From: Vibrio sp. 05-20-BW147 | Lineage (GTDB): Bacteria > Pseudomonadota > Gammaproteobacteria > Enterobacterales > Vibrionaceae | DNA length: 64,000 nucleotides | NCBI RefSeq assembly: GCF_013369385.1 | Contig: NZ_SZTO01000010.1 | Location: 124,001-188,000, forward strand | Direction: 5' to 3' | Part shown: piece after piece, positions 1-12,900 of the stretch | Numbering within the stretch: position 1 is the stretch's first letter | How the letters are laid out: every line of letters starts with the position of its first letter | Notes under the pieces: generated by a model | Told to the model about the DNA's origin: nothing | The model's input: only the letters and a program-made list of their open reading frames with translations | Database searches by the model: none | Made by a program: the position numbers and the translations under genes

Positions 1-482
<482 letters not shown>

Positions 483-527
483 TTTCTACTTAGTAAAATA
501 AGCACTTAGCGAAGAATTTCGTTAGAC

Positions 528-556
528 AAAAAGGCGACCTTAGGTCGCCTTTTTAG
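528..556 (+). terminator. Rho-independent terminator of gapA
   Basis: GC-rich stem AAAGGCGACC / GGTCGCCTTT with a 3-base loop, followed by a T-run. It lies about 50 bases after the gapA stop. Confidence 0.85.
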
Positions 557-664
557 TATCACGGATTTGAGGTTAGCAATGGAGCTTTAGACTCTCTGCA
601 GTGTCTGACTTCACGGTCCGTTTCTACAACGAATCTTATGAAACTGATTGTTAAGGAAATTCAG

Positions 665-1549
665 ATGGATCTTAATTCACTTCCGGCGCTGACTGTCCTG
701 TCTGATTGCGTCACCATTGTTGAAAAAGACAATGTCAAAATTGTTCGTGTGATTCACGAGAAAGCAGCCGCAGGGATCTCTTTGTTTGGCGGCCATGTCG
801 TCTCCTACCAACCAGCGGGTCAAGCTGACGTCATTTGGATGAGTGACAAGGCAGTATTTGATGGTAAAACTGCGCTGCGCGGCGGCATTCCGGTTTGTTG
901 GCCTTGGTTTGGCCGTATTGCAGCACCTGCGCACGGCTTTGCTCGCACTTCAGAGTGGGAACTGGTTGAACATCGAGAAAACGACAACGGTGTGATCGTT
1001 GAGCTTGCCTTGTTCCCGACAGAAGAATCGCACAATATCTGGCCTCATATGTTTGATGTTCGCCTAGTCGTCGAGATCGGCGATGAGCTAAAAGTCACGC
1101 TAAACACACTTAATATTGATGATGAAGCGTTTACTTTCTCGGGTGCTCTGCATACCTATTTGAACGTCGGTGATATTGAACAAACTCAAACCATGGGCAT
1201 GGGATCTGAGTACATTGACAGTTTGAAAGCGGGCGAAGTCTGCCATGGTGGTGAAGTTTTACAATTGACCGATACGATCGATCGTGTCTACACACAACCT
1301 GAGAAAGAGATTGTGGTTAAAGACCCAGTCATTGAACGTACTCTGTGCATTGAAAACCAAGGTCACAATAGCGCCGTGCTTTGGAACCCTTGGGCTCAAG
1401 GTGCCGCTGGCATGGCAGACATGAGCGATGACGGCTACAAAACCATGCTGTGTGTAGAATCCACGCTGCATGCAAACAGTATTACTCAAGGCAAAACGCT
1501 CAACCCTGGCGAAAGGCACCGATTAATCACTGTGCTTTCTGCACGTTAA
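665..1549 (+). CDS. yeaD: D-hexose-6-phosphate mutarotase (aldose-1-epimerase family)
   Basis: A 294-residue cytoplasmic YeaD-type galactose-mutarotase-fold protein that interconverts the anomers of glucose-6-phosphate and related sugar phosphates. Landmarks are LFGGHVVSYQP near the N-terminus, ALRGGIPVCWPWFGR, the catalytic-region His in GALHTYLNVGD and NPW near the C-terminus. The open frame reaches back to 638, but I chose ATG 665: it has AAGGA seven bases upstream, and the protein then begins with the usual short leader MDLNSLPALTVL. It follows gapA as in enteric bacteria, but the strong terminator between them suggests its own promoter. Confidence 0.93.
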   Translation: MDLNSLPALTVLSDCVTIVEKDNVKIVRVIHEKAAAGISLFGGHVVSYQPAGQADVIWMSDKAVFDGKTALRGGIPVCWPWFGRIAAPAHGFARTSEWELVEHRENDNGVIVELALFPTEESHNIWPHMFDVRLVVEIGDELKVTLNTLNIDDEAFTFSGALHTYLNVGDIEQTQTMGMGSEYIDSLKAGEVCHGGEVLQLTDTIDRVYTQPEKEIVVKDPVIERTLCIENQGHNSAVLWNPWAQGAAGMADMSDDGYKTMLCVESTLHANSITQGKTLNPGERHRLITVLSAR

Positions 1550-1565
1550 ACTGACCACCATTCAA

Positions 1566-1592
1566 AACGCAGTGACAAACGCTCACTGCGTT
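1566..1592 (+). terminator. Hairpin after yeaD
   Basis: Perfect 10-bp stem AACGCAGTGA / TCACTGCGTT with a 7-base loop, 17 bases after the yeaD stop. It lacks a strong T-run, so termination is probable rather than certain. Confidence 0.5.
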
Positions 1593-1736
1593 GGTTATAC
1601 CATCACCGCAAATGATTAATTACTTAATAAACATCAATTAATTTTATCAATTTTCAGCTATTATACCTTTCATTATTACAATCTAATCTTTCAAACATAC
1701 ATCGTATAGAGGCTGCTGATATCAGCAGATATAATA

Positions 1737-3773
1737 GTGCTAGAAAAATATAGAAACCAAAGCGTAGGTTTCCAACTGAAGTTGGTCATCACCTTATGTT
1801 TACTCATCGCCTTTGGCGGCACCGCCACTCTTGTTTATCGTAATGCATCAGAAGTATTGCTCGAAAATACACTTCGCGAGCACCAATCAAAGGTCGAATC
1901 CATGGCTGCCACAATCGCTGGCCAATTTGATGCTTATTTACATACGGCCAAAGTACTGGAATCGACGTTTCGAAATGGTTACTTGGCTGGTGTCTACGTT
2001 GAAGACTATCAGGTGGATTTCAACGGAAAGTCACTACGCGATATGACGCAATATGGTGAAAGCCTCATCAACGATACCAAGCTCGTTGACAGCTTTACCC
2101 GTGATACGGGTGCTGTAGCGACCCTATTTGCGCCAATTGACAACGATTTCATTCGTGTCTCAACTTCATTGAAAAACCCTGCTGGACAACGTGTCGTAGG
2201 TACCTCTTTAGGCTACAACCACCCCGCCTATCAGAAACTTCGCTCGGGACAGCCCTATTACGCACAAGTGAAGTTGTTTGGTGAAAGCTACATTACCTAT
2301 TACTCGCCCATTCTTGACGCACAGAACAAGGTCACTGGTGTTTCTTTTATCGGCTTACCCGTTCAAAAAGCCACGGAAGATCTCTTCAGTGCATTGAATC
2401 AGGTGAAATGGGGGGACACAGGTTACACCATCGTCGTCGATAGCGATGAGAGTAATTTGGGCAAATATTTGCTGCATCCAACCCGCACGCAAGACGACCC
2501 ATCCATCATCGATACTGCAGATTACGACGGTAACAAGCCTTATGTCGCCATTTTTGAAAACAAAAGTGGCTTGATTCGCTACCGCCATGAGTATCAAGGA
2601 ACCGTTGGGGAGAAATACCTTGTCTATACTGAAATCCCTGGCTGGAACTGGAAACTTCTTGGCGGCACCTTCATTTTGGAAGTGACGCAAGGAAGTCAAA
2701 CCTTGCTTAAGCTGATTATCGCGATTGCCACCGCCGTAGCCGCTGCTACGTTTGCGATCCTGACGTTTGCCATCAATCGTAATCTTCACCCTTTGACGAC
2801 CTTAAATGCTCTGATGGCAAGGCTTGCCAAAGGTGAGGTTAGCATTCAAATTGCCAGCTCGGGTCAGCCTTCAAAAAATGAGATCACCAACCTCACCAAC
2901 GGCGTCGCCAACATGGCCAATCAGCTCAACATGCTGGTCGGTGAAATCCGTCAAACAGCTGAAACCGTGTATGTCGCGTCACACAGTGTTTCTGAAGATG
3001 CAGGCAACAACCTCACTCAGGCAGATCGCCAACAACAGCAGGTAGAACAAGTGGTGACGGCCATTGAAGAGATGGCCACCTCCGCTCAGTCGGTCGCTCA
3101 ACAAGTGGAGAACATTGCGGATAACGTTCGCAGTGCGAATGAGGATAGTCAATCTGGATTGAGCCTAGTGGAAGGTGTCTGTATTGATGTGGCAGAACTG
3201 AATGATCAACTTGATCGCTCTGCCCATGCCATCAAACAAGTCAACACCGACAGCGAAAGCATTCAAACCGTAACGAAAATGATCGATGAAATTGCGGAGC
3301 AGACCAACTTACTGGCACTGAATGCCGCCATCGAAGCAGCGCGAGCCGGCGAGCAAGGTCGTGGCTTTGCTGTGGTTGCTGATGAAGTAAGAACGCTTGC
3401 TCACCGAACCCAAACTTCCGTCAAGGATGTGGTTCAGATTATCGAGAAACTTAAAGCTTCCACGGGTAATGCGGTGGGACTGATGAGCCAAAGCCAGCAA
3501 AGTGCTAATCAAGTGCTTGATAAGGCGCAAGAAGCAGGTAGCGCTCTAGAAGCCATTGCGAGCCAAGTTCACGCCATTGCGGCGCAAGCTGAAGCCATTG
3601 CCGCCACCTCAGAGCAACAAGCTCAAGTGTCACAAGAAATTGCGGCCAATGCACACTCGATCAGCGATCTTAACCGACAGAGCCGAGCCACCAGCGCGCA
3701 AACGTCTGAAAGTGCTGAAGAGCTGCAAAAACAGGCGAATTCACTTAAATCGCAAGTCGACTTTTTCCATTAA
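1737..3773 (+). CDS. Methyl-accepting chemotaxis protein with periplasmic Cache domain
   Basis: A 678-residue inner-membrane chemoreceptor. TM1 is at about residues 14–34. The periplasmic region (about 35–322) has the look of a Cache_3/Cache_2 sensor, with repeated tyrosine-rich strands such as [10 protein letters not shown] and YYSPILD. TM2 is at about 324–347, followed by HAMP and the cytoplasmic coiled coil. The signalling tip (about 518–556) has the near-invariant [20 protein letters not shown]. The start is GTG 1737 and no good ribosome-binding site is visible. The C-terminus lacks a CheR-tethering pentapeptide. A decayed relative of this gene lies at about 19.8–20.05 kb. The ligand cannot be read from sequence. 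Confidence 0.93.
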   Translation: MLEKYRNQSVGFQLKLVITLCLLIAFGGTATLVYRNASEVLLENTLREHQSKVESMAATIAGQFDAYLHTAKVLESTFRNGYLAGVYVEDYQVDFNGKSLRDMTQYGESLINDTKLVDSFTRDTGAVATLFAPIDNDFIRVSTSLKNPAGQRVVGTSLGYNHPAYQKLRSGQPYYAQVKLFGESYITYYSPILDAQNKVTGVSFIGLPVQKATEDLFSALNQVKWGDTGYTIVVDSDESNLGKYLLHPTRTQDDPSIIDTADYDGNKPYVAIFENKSGLIRYRHEYQGTVGEKYLVYTEIPGWNWKLLGGTFILEVTQGSQTLLKLIIAIATAVAAATFAILTFAINRNLHPLTTLNALMARLAKGEVSIQIASSGQPSKNEITNLTNGVANMANQLNMLVGEIRQTAETVYVASHSVSEDAGNNLTQADRQQQQVEQVVTAIEEMATSAQSVAQQVENIADNVRSANEDSQSGLSLVEGVCIDVAELNDQLDRSAHAIKQVNTDSESIQTVTKMIDEIAEQTNLLALNAAIEAARAGEQGRGFAVVADEVRTLAHRTQTSVKDVVQIIEKLKASTGNAVGLMSQSQQSANQVLDKAQEAGSALEAIASQVHAIAAQAEAIAATSEQQAQVSQEIAANAHSISDLNRQSRATSAQTSESAEELQKQANSLKSQVDFFH

Positions 3774-3790
3774 TTCGAAGAGCGAGCAAG

Positions 3791-3820
3791 AACAAAGGGC
3801 GAGTTTTCGCCCTTTGTTGT
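3791..3820 (+). terminator. Hairpin after the chemoreceptor gene
   Basis: Perfect 11-bp stem ACAAAGGGCGA / TCGCCCTTTGT with a short loop, 20 bases after the stop; a weak T-rich tail follows. Confidence 0.6.
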
Positions 3821-3835
3821 CTTTGATTCTGAGTG

Positions 3836-3943
3836 TTAATTACATTTCCAGCATTTCCCTTTTACCCAAGTGTCAAACCATGTGGTGTTGCTCGTTCCAG
3901 CCGATTCCGCCCATCTCGTCACCTCGGGGTAAGCCATGGTGCT
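3836..3943 (-). pseudogene. Orphan 3' end of the LruC-domain gene; left copy of a 108-bp direct repeat
   Basis: These 108 bases are identical, base for base, to 20135–20242, where they form the last 35 codons plus stop of the LruC-domain gene (ending CWKCN). Here they lie alone, 20 bases beyond the stop of the giant adhesin gene, and continue into nothing recognisable as LruC. The similarity stops sharply at both edges. This is the left boundary of the accessory island. It is read as a duplicated gene end left by integration or tandem duplication. Confidence 0.9.
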
Positions 3944-3963
3944 TAATCGGACTTTGGTACGGA

Positions 3964-6900
3964 CTAGCGAAATTCCAACACTATCGAGAAGGTATCTACT
4001 TCATTTTCAAGTAAAAAGTATTTATCATACGCCAAACCTAAAACCCAGTTTTCGGAAAGTGTATAGCCGACTGAACCACCTATATACATATCAAAACCGT
4101 CGATGTCTGTGTTTATTCGATTGTCTTGATACGTACTTTCAATCTCTGCGCTCCAAAAAAGCCCACCCATATTAATCTTGCTATGCCAAGCATCGCTTTG
4201 CCAAAATTTGTACTCTACTTCTAAGCCGACACCGCTGGCCAAAATGGGCGAGACACTCGCCACACTTTGATGGTACTCCTGTGGCGAAGTGGTCGCGCCA
4301 CGTAGCGTTGCACTCCCCTCTCCCATATCCACATAGCGTAGCATCGCTGACCACTTTTCATCTAACTGATACCCCAAGCCAATCGAACGGTAGAAGCCCT
4401 TATCATCGGTTGAGACCACATCCTCCATACTAATGGGGCTACGCTCATCGGCGTGGCTAATACCCATTTGCGCATCGAGATACCAGGCCGCTTGAGAGTT
4501 AAAACTCAGCGCAGCCAGCAGCGCCAACCAGCCTTTTTTGCCAACACGACGCAACGCACCAGCGAGAGTGAGTAACATTAATGCCATACCGCCTAACGGG
4601 CCTCCTGAACTGTTTGATACATCGACATCTTTCACTAGTTTCACCGTCACTGTGACCTTGCCTGTATCTTGCAGACCTTGGCTGTCTTGAATGACATAGG
4701 TCAGAACATCCGTACCTTCAAAGCCCAAGGTCGGCGTGTAGGTAACCGTTTGATCAGCGTTTTTCACCACTTGTCCATGCTGAGCTTGAATTGACACTAA
4801 CGTCAGCGCGTCATTGTCAACATCACTGTCATTGGACAGGACATTAATCGTGACTGGCGTACGGTCGTTGGTTTCAACCACATCATCCTCTGCACGCGGA
4901 TTTTGATTGTTGAGTACGTTGACGGTGACTTTCGCAGTCCCCGTGCCGCCATTACCGTCTGTCACGCTATAGGTAATGGTCGCCACACCGAAAAACTGTG
5001 ACTGAGTGGTGTAACTCAACTGATTGTTCACCACGCTGACACTGCCAATATCCACCGAAGCGCTGCTTAAGGTTAAGCTGTCACCATCAGCGTCCGTATC
5101 GTTACTCAGCACATCAATGACCACGCTGCCATTGCGCGTAACTACAGCAGTATCGTCGCTTGCTTGTGGCAGCGCATTGCTGCTGGCGCGAGCGGCAACG
5201 CCACCTGGGTCAACCACGCTGCCGTTTGCCATGCCGTCATCATCGTTCGGTCCACCGTCTTGGATGGTAAGTTGCACACACCAATGGCCTTCAGTTAAAC
5301 CCGGTGTCCATACGCTGTCTCCCGGAGGCGGACAGTAGCCCGCTTCACCCGAAGTAGACGCAATCGAGTTGTCAGCATCTTCAACAAAATCGACCCAACC
5401 CACATCGGCTCGGAATTTACGATAAACGGCATTCGCCGGAACAGGCAGGCGCTGCGGCATAACCAGTTGATAGCTCTGACCGGGTTGTGGCAAGTTGGTC
5501 GCCACAAAGTCAAAAATACCGCCAATGTTGTCCGCCTCGTTGTCGACCGTCAGCTCATTATCCAGCAAGCGTGCTCCACCTGTCAGGTTTTCCACTATGG
5601 TGACACCTTTGCGCAAACAAACGCCAGGTTGACCTTCAATGAGGAAACTGTCGTTCTCTGCTACTGTTTGCTGGATCACGTTGCAGTCGGAGATGGCATC
5701 CAGATAATCAGGAATACCGTCACCGTCGCTGTCGCTGTGGCCTTCTTGGTCATCCGGAATCAAGTCGCCATCACTGTCTTCACTGCCAAGCACCGCCAGT
5801 GCTTCAACCACTTCCAGATAGACAACGTGGGTGACTGAAAGCGGTGGTGTGCCATTGTCAGTGACCGTCAATTGCAGAGTGTAAATGGCTGAACTGAGCG
5901 TCTGCGGCGAGAAAGTCAGTGTGTCGCTGTTTGTCTGGCCTGCAATCGCTTGATTGAGCGCGTCGTTGCTACTACTCCATGCAAAGGTGTGGGTATCAGA
6001 CGCGTTGGCATCGGTCACACTGCTGGTAATGGTCACCAACTCCGTGCCATTTTCAATTTTGCTACGCTGCTCCCCTGCCTGTGACACATTGACCGTGACT
6101 TTAGGTGCCACGTTCTCTTCAAAAATCGTCAAGGTATAACGACGTTTACTGCCAAGGTTGAGCGTGTTGTCCAAGTCGATCACTAAGGTTTCTGCACTTT
6201 CACTCTGTCCATCATTCAGGATGTCAAACGAAAGCTTGCCTTCGGTTCCGCTGGCAATCACCACTTCACCCGAGGCGAGAGTATGGTCACTGCTGTCCGT
6301 GCTCCCCGATACCGTGTAAGGCACCACCACTGGGTAACTCGGCGCAGGGCCGTTGAGGTATACCGACACGGCGTGGCTAGTGCCTTCCGTGGTTTGTGCA
6401 TCTTTGGAAATGCTGATAAGCGGATGCACAATCACGCTCTGACTCGCCTCGGCCACGTTACCTTGCGAGTCTTGGGTGCGCCAGTACACCGTATTGGCCC
6501 CAGGACGGAAGAAGGTATTGTTGTCGGCCAAAGAGACCGGTAATGGTTTACCCGTACGGTCTTCAGCAATCGCGGTCCCCAAGGCCACTTTGGTAAAGAG
6601 TGAGGTCGCATTCACTTCCACATCAGCTGGTGCGGTAATGGTTGGCGCGTCCAACTTCGCGCTGTTAATGGTCACGGTCGCTTTCGCAGTTGCTTTACCG
6701 CCGTTACCATCTTTGACACCATACTGCACTGTCACAGTCCCAATCGCGCTCGTCACCAGCTGGATTTGGCTGCCGACCATCGTTGCGCTTCCTGAGGTCG
6801 GTGTTACCCAATCCAGTTGCAACGTATCTGGGTCAACATCACTATCATTGCTCAGCACATCAAGCAGATAGATACCATCGTTGCTTTCAGTAAAGACAAA

Positions 6901-9900
6901 GGTGTCGTTGACCGCCACTGGCGCATCGTTAACGTTAATAACCGTGAGGTTAAACGCTGCGAGAGACGCACTGAGTTCACCGTCAGAGACAGTGATAACG
7001 ATATTCTCCGTAGTACCAACATGTTCGTTGGCTGGGGTACCACTGAGCACACCGGTTGCCGTGTTAAAGCTCGCCCAAGTTGGTTTGTTGCTGATAGAGA
7101 AGCTCAAACTGCTACTGTCCACATCCCCTGCCTGCGGCGCAAAGCGGTACGTGCTGTCTTCGTTGACCGTAAGCGCAGGAGTACCACTGATGCTTGGTGC
7201 GTCGTTGACGTTATTCACCACAATACTGAAGGTATTGAGTGTGGCGGTGGCCGAACCATCAGAAACCGTGATAACAATCCCCGCATAGGTGCCAACATCA
7301 TCATTCGATGGCGTACCACTAAGCGTACCTGTCGCTGCATCGAAGCTCACCCAAGCAGGTTTATTCGTGATGCTGAAGGTGAAGGCTTGGCTGTCGACAT
7401 CCGACACTTGCGGTGTGAACAGATAAGCGCTGTCTTCATTCACTTGCGTTGCTGGTGAACCGGAAATAACCGGGGCATCGTTCACGTTGTTCACGGTAAT
7501 CGCAAACGCTGGCAACGAGGCCGACACGCTACCATCGGACACGCTGATCACAATACCCGCATGCGTCCCCACATCACTGTTACTTGGCGTGCCAGAGAGT
7601 GCTCCTGTGGCCGTGTCAAATGTCGCCCAAGATGGTTTGTTAGCAATCGAATAGGTCAGAGTATCGGCAGGGTCATTATCCGATGCCTGAGGCACAAACT
7701 GATACGCGCTATCTTCATCCACTTGCGTCGCTGGGCTACCGCTAATCACTGGCGCATCATTGACGTTACTCAACGTAATGGTCACCAACGCCGCTTCCGA
7801 GGTGAGTTCACCGTCACTGACGCTGTAAGTGAAACTGTCCTGACCAAAGAAGTTGCTGTTACCCGTATAAACCGCTTGGTTGCCCGTGATGGTCACACTA
7901 CCGTTGAGTGGCGCGGTGGCGACTTGATAGCTCAGCGATGAACCTTCTATATCACTACCATTTAAGGTGATGGTGAGCGGTGTTTCTTCCGCTCCCGTAG
8001 TGCTGACATCGGTAGCAGTTGGTGTATCGTTGACTGCATTGACGGTCAGATCGACACGCACTTCCGTTGAGTCCAGATCACCGTCGTTGACCTTGAACAA
8101 GAAGAAGTCGGAGCCATTGAAGTTCGCTTCTGGTGTGTAACGCCAACTGTTGTTGTTCAACGGTTCTAGCACACCATGGCTAACTGGTTCCGTGATAACG
8201 TACTGCAAAGTGTCATCATCGTTATCAATGTCTGAGCCGACCAGCGTGATCACCAAACTGTTGTCTTCATCCAATGTTTGTGACTGTGCTTGCGCCATTG
8301 GTGCATCGTTGACTGGTGTGACCGTCATGGTCACTGTCGCAACGTTAGAGACTGCGCCTGCGACGTCTGCCACTGTGTAGGTGAAGCTGTCTTCGCCAAA
8401 GTAGTTTTCTTCAGGGCGATAGATAATCGCTCCTGACGCGGTCACGCTGACACTACCATGAGCTGGCTGATCGACCACGTTGACGCTGGTGAGATCAAAA
8501 CTGTCTCCCGTATCGACATCGCTGTCGTTACCCAATACGTTGACTTCAAACGAGCCCTCTTCCAGTAGCTGCGCACTGTTATCAACAGCTACGGGGGCAT
8601 CATTGACTGGCATAATATTGAGCGTGATGGTTGCCGACTCTGAGACCGCCTGGCTACTGTCGGTTAACGTGTAGGTAAAGCGATGCTGACCATTAACGTT
8701 TGCTGCTGGCACAATGTTCAAGGTGCCATCTGCGTTGACACTCACTGTAGCGAAACTATATACCCCCTCGCCTTGACCAAGATCTTGCAAGGTAATACTG
8801 CTCGCGGTGAATGCTCCATCTTCGATGTCACTGTCGTTACTTAAAACATCGAGTGTCGAGGTGACATCTTCATCAAAGGTAAGCGTGTCTGCCGACGCCA
8901 CAGGTGCGTCATTGACGGAACCGATATTCACGCTGACCGTTGCCGCAAGCGAAACGCTGCCTTCACTATCGGCGATAGTGTAAGTAAAGCTGTCGCTGCC
9001 ATTTTCATTCGCATTCGGCGTGTAAACAAAAGTGCCTGCGGTTTGATCAACGGTCACTTGTCCTTTTTGAGGCAAGCTCACCAATGCCAAATCACCCGTT
9101 GGGATGCCATCTTCCACATCCGTCGTTTGGCTACGCACACTGAGCGCCGCGCTGGCGGTATCTTCATCGGTAGTGATGGTCAATGCTTTCGCCACTGGCG
9201 CATCATTGATAGCACTGATAGTGACGGTCACTGTCGCTTCTTGTGACTCCTGTAACAGGGCATCTTTCACTGTATAGGTAAAGGTGTCCGTGCCTGTCTC
9301 ATTGCTGTTTGGCGTATAGGTAACAACGCCGTTGCTGATCGACACCTGACCTTTACTTGGTTGCGTTTTCACCGTCGCAGAAGAAGCGACCATGTCATCA
9401 TTAATATCGGAATCGTTGGCTAACAGATCAAATTGTTTCGCCGTATCTTCCTCCGTCGAGAAGCTGTCATCAACCACCGTTGGTGCGACATCGTAGCGTT
9501 TAGTCACGGTATCCGTCACTGCATCAGAGGCATTGCCTGCAGCATCGGTGACCACCACGCTGACTGTCAACGTCCCCTCTTGCAAACTTGTGACGTCAAT
9601 GCCCGTGACTTGCATCGTTTCAGAGGTGATGGTTTGACTCGCTCCGTCAATGGTCGTGGTACCGTCGCTCACGCTGTAAGTGAACATCGCGTTCACTTCA
9701 GCTGCTGCGAAGGTAAAGCTCATCGCCTGTTCGTTGGTTTTGTTAATGCTCTCCTGATCAATACTGATGTTATGTCCAGTCGGGATCGCCGTATCCACTG
9801 AGATCACCAACTGAGTCGCTGCCGTATTGAGATTGCCAGCCGCATCGCTAAATTTCTCTGCGGCAACATCAATGGTTGCATCCTCAGTGCTCTTTTCTGC

Positions 9901-12900
9901 TGGTGTAAATGTGGCCGTGTAGCTGGTGCCACTGCCCGAAAAGTTAGAAAGCGTTCCGCCGGCAACGGTCACATCGGCTGCGGTAAAATCAGTTTCTGAT
10001 TCACTCAAGGTAAAGGTGAGTGTTGCGGTTTCACCCGCTTTCAGCGCTGATTTGTCGCTGCTAATGCCAATGCTTGGCAGCGCGTTATCTAACGTAATCG
10101 TGGTGCTCGCTGCACTTGAGGTGTTGCCCGCCGCATCACTTTGGCTAGCCGTGACCGTCAGGGCGCCGTTGTTAAACGTGCTGACGTCAAACTCGCTGCC
10201 GCTGATCATCCAGTTGCCCGAGTTGTCCGCGGTGACCGTACGGTTCAGGCTGCTGGCCCCATCGTCAATGGTGACCGTGACGCTGTTGCCCGTTTCCGCG
10301 CCCGAGCCTGCAATCAGCACGTCATTGTCTTCCGCGGCGTTCACCTTACCATCGCCTTCAATCGGCGTGGTGATGGACGGGGCACTCGGCGCGCTGTTGT
10401 CTAACGTGATGGTGGTGCTGGCCGCACTTGAGGTGTTGCCCGCCGCATCACTTTGGCTAGCCGTGACCGTCAAGGTGCCGTTGTTAAACGCACTGACGTC
10501 AAACTCGCTGCCGCTGATCGTCCAGTTGCCCGAGTTGTCCGCGGTGACCGTACGGCTCAGACTGTTCGCCCCGTCGTGAATGGTGACCGTGACGCTGTTG
10601 CCCGCTTCCGCGCCCGTGCCTGCAATCAGCACGTCGTTGTCTTCCGCGGCGTTCACCTTACCATCGCCTTCAATCGGCGTGGTGATGGTGGGCGTTGGTA
10701 CTGAGGTATCCAACGTAATCGCCAAACTTGCGCTATCAGCGGTATTGCCAGCTGTGTCCGTTGCGCGCGCTGTGATGGTGTGGTCACCTGCGGTCAGTGC
10801 TGAGCTTGCAGTAATGCTCCAGACGCCACCGCTGACAACAGCGCTGCCGATGGTGCCATCGACATTGGAAACGAGAGTAACGGTGTCACCAGTGGTACCT
10901 GTTCCTGTAAAGGTTGGCGTTGTGTCATTTGTCAGGTTATCGGTATTCGAAGTACCTGTATCACTGCTCGCCGCGAGATCTGGTGTGCTTGGCGCGGTAG
11001 GGGTTGTATTATCGATCGTTACGCTTAAAGAACTAGAGCTATTACTTACGTTCGTGCTCGCATCCGTGGCGGTCGCAAAAATCGAATGTGATAACCCTGC
11101 TGTCAACGGATCCGTCGTAATTTGCCAATTACCACCCGTTGCTGTGCCAGTACCAATGACCGTTGTGCCTCCCCCTACCTGATTACTATATAATTTAACC
11201 GTCGCCCCACTTTCAGCAGTACCACTAAAGGTTGGCGTTGTGTCATTGGTAATGTTGTCGGTATTCGATGCACCTGTATCAGAGGCAGCATCAAGATCCG
11301 GTGTTGACGGCGCGTCCGGTGCCACGTTATCCACCACGGTAATGGTGAAGGACTCTTGGAAAGTGGTGGTACCATCATCGCTTTGCACGCAAATGCTGTA
11401 ACTTCCAGGCGTCAGTGCCGTTTTACTTTGCAAGGTACTACCTGTGAATTGGAAACTGTCGTTGCCCGTGCTGGCACTACAGGTCCCATTTGCACTGCTG
11501 CTTGCAGCAACCAAGCTGTAGGTGTGAGAGTCTGCACTGTCCACATCGGTGGTACTGGCGGTCGCAACTGTAGCAGCGCTTCCTGTTACTGACTGGTTCA
11601 CCGAAGTCGCTGAAAGCGAAATATCCGTTGGTGCGTCATTTTGCGCCGTTATGTTGACCACGGCCTGATTGGTGCCAGTGCTGTTGGCCGTTCCATCATT
11701 AAACGTAAAGTCCAACGTGACGCTGGCAGTAGGATCTTCTGAGCTGTTCTGGTAATAAATCGCCTGCAATACTGAATCAACAATCGCTGATGTTGCGTTG
11801 CTATTAAAGCGCAAAACAAGCGTTCCGTTTGAATTAGTGGTCACCGTACCCACAGTCGTATCATTGTACGTAAAGCTGCTACCTTGAGCGAGCGCACCGA
11901 GCAGCCCACCATTAGTAAAGATGTCTTGGCTATTCGCACCGCCGTTTCGTGCAATGGTTAGCGTGGCGTCGTTGTAGTTACCCAAGCCGCTATTGAGTGC
12001 ATCTAGCTCGGTATCTGCAACAGTCGCGTTGTTATCAATAGCAACGGCACTGCCATTTTCGGTAAAGGTATTACCGCCATTGAGGCCACTAAACGTTGGT
12101 GCGTCATTCGGTGTAATAAAAGTGATTAAGGTATCGCTACCGCTGTCTGCAACCGTGAAATCTAAAGAAGCCGCTGGGCTATTTGAGAGTGAGATCGCCA
12201 CTTCAACGCTAGAGAAATCGGTACCATTGGTATCGATTTGCAGAATATTGCTGCCACTAAAACGCACATTACTCTTTCTGAGGCCGGTCACACCAGTTAG
12301 CGTGATAGTATCGCCCACGCTCAAATCCGTAATGGTGTCGCCTGAGAGATTTGACGCACTGCCGACAAAATTATCATTGCCAGCATTGCCTGTCATTGAA
12401 TCTGTACCACCACCCGGTCTGATGGTATCCGCCGCGCTGCCACCGACAAAAGTATCGGCACCATTAAAGTCGGTTGCGGAGATAACCAAGGCATCGCCGC
12501 TCAGGGCGCTGGCATTCAGGCTGATATTACCCACAATCGCACTGCCACTGGCGTTTGTTACGGTTACGGGATTACCGTTTGAATCAAAATTATCGGTCAG
12601 CGTTATTGTGAAGTTATTGTTGGTGCCAATAGCGAGGTTTTCTATTTCAGATACGCTAGTGGTTGAAAAGTCGAAGGTACCGCCATCCATTAATTTGAGC
12701 GTTTCTGAGCCGCTGGATCCGCTAATTACTGTGCTAAAGTCACTGATGTTGGCCGCATCGATAGCCACGGTTGCACCACTGGCTAAGCTCAGCGTACCGA
12801 TATTAAGGAACGAACCAGCAGAGAGATCGGCTCCTGTTGATGCAAGCACGGTATCTCCCACACCCGAATCACCGGTCAGCGTTCCTGAGTAGCCACTACC

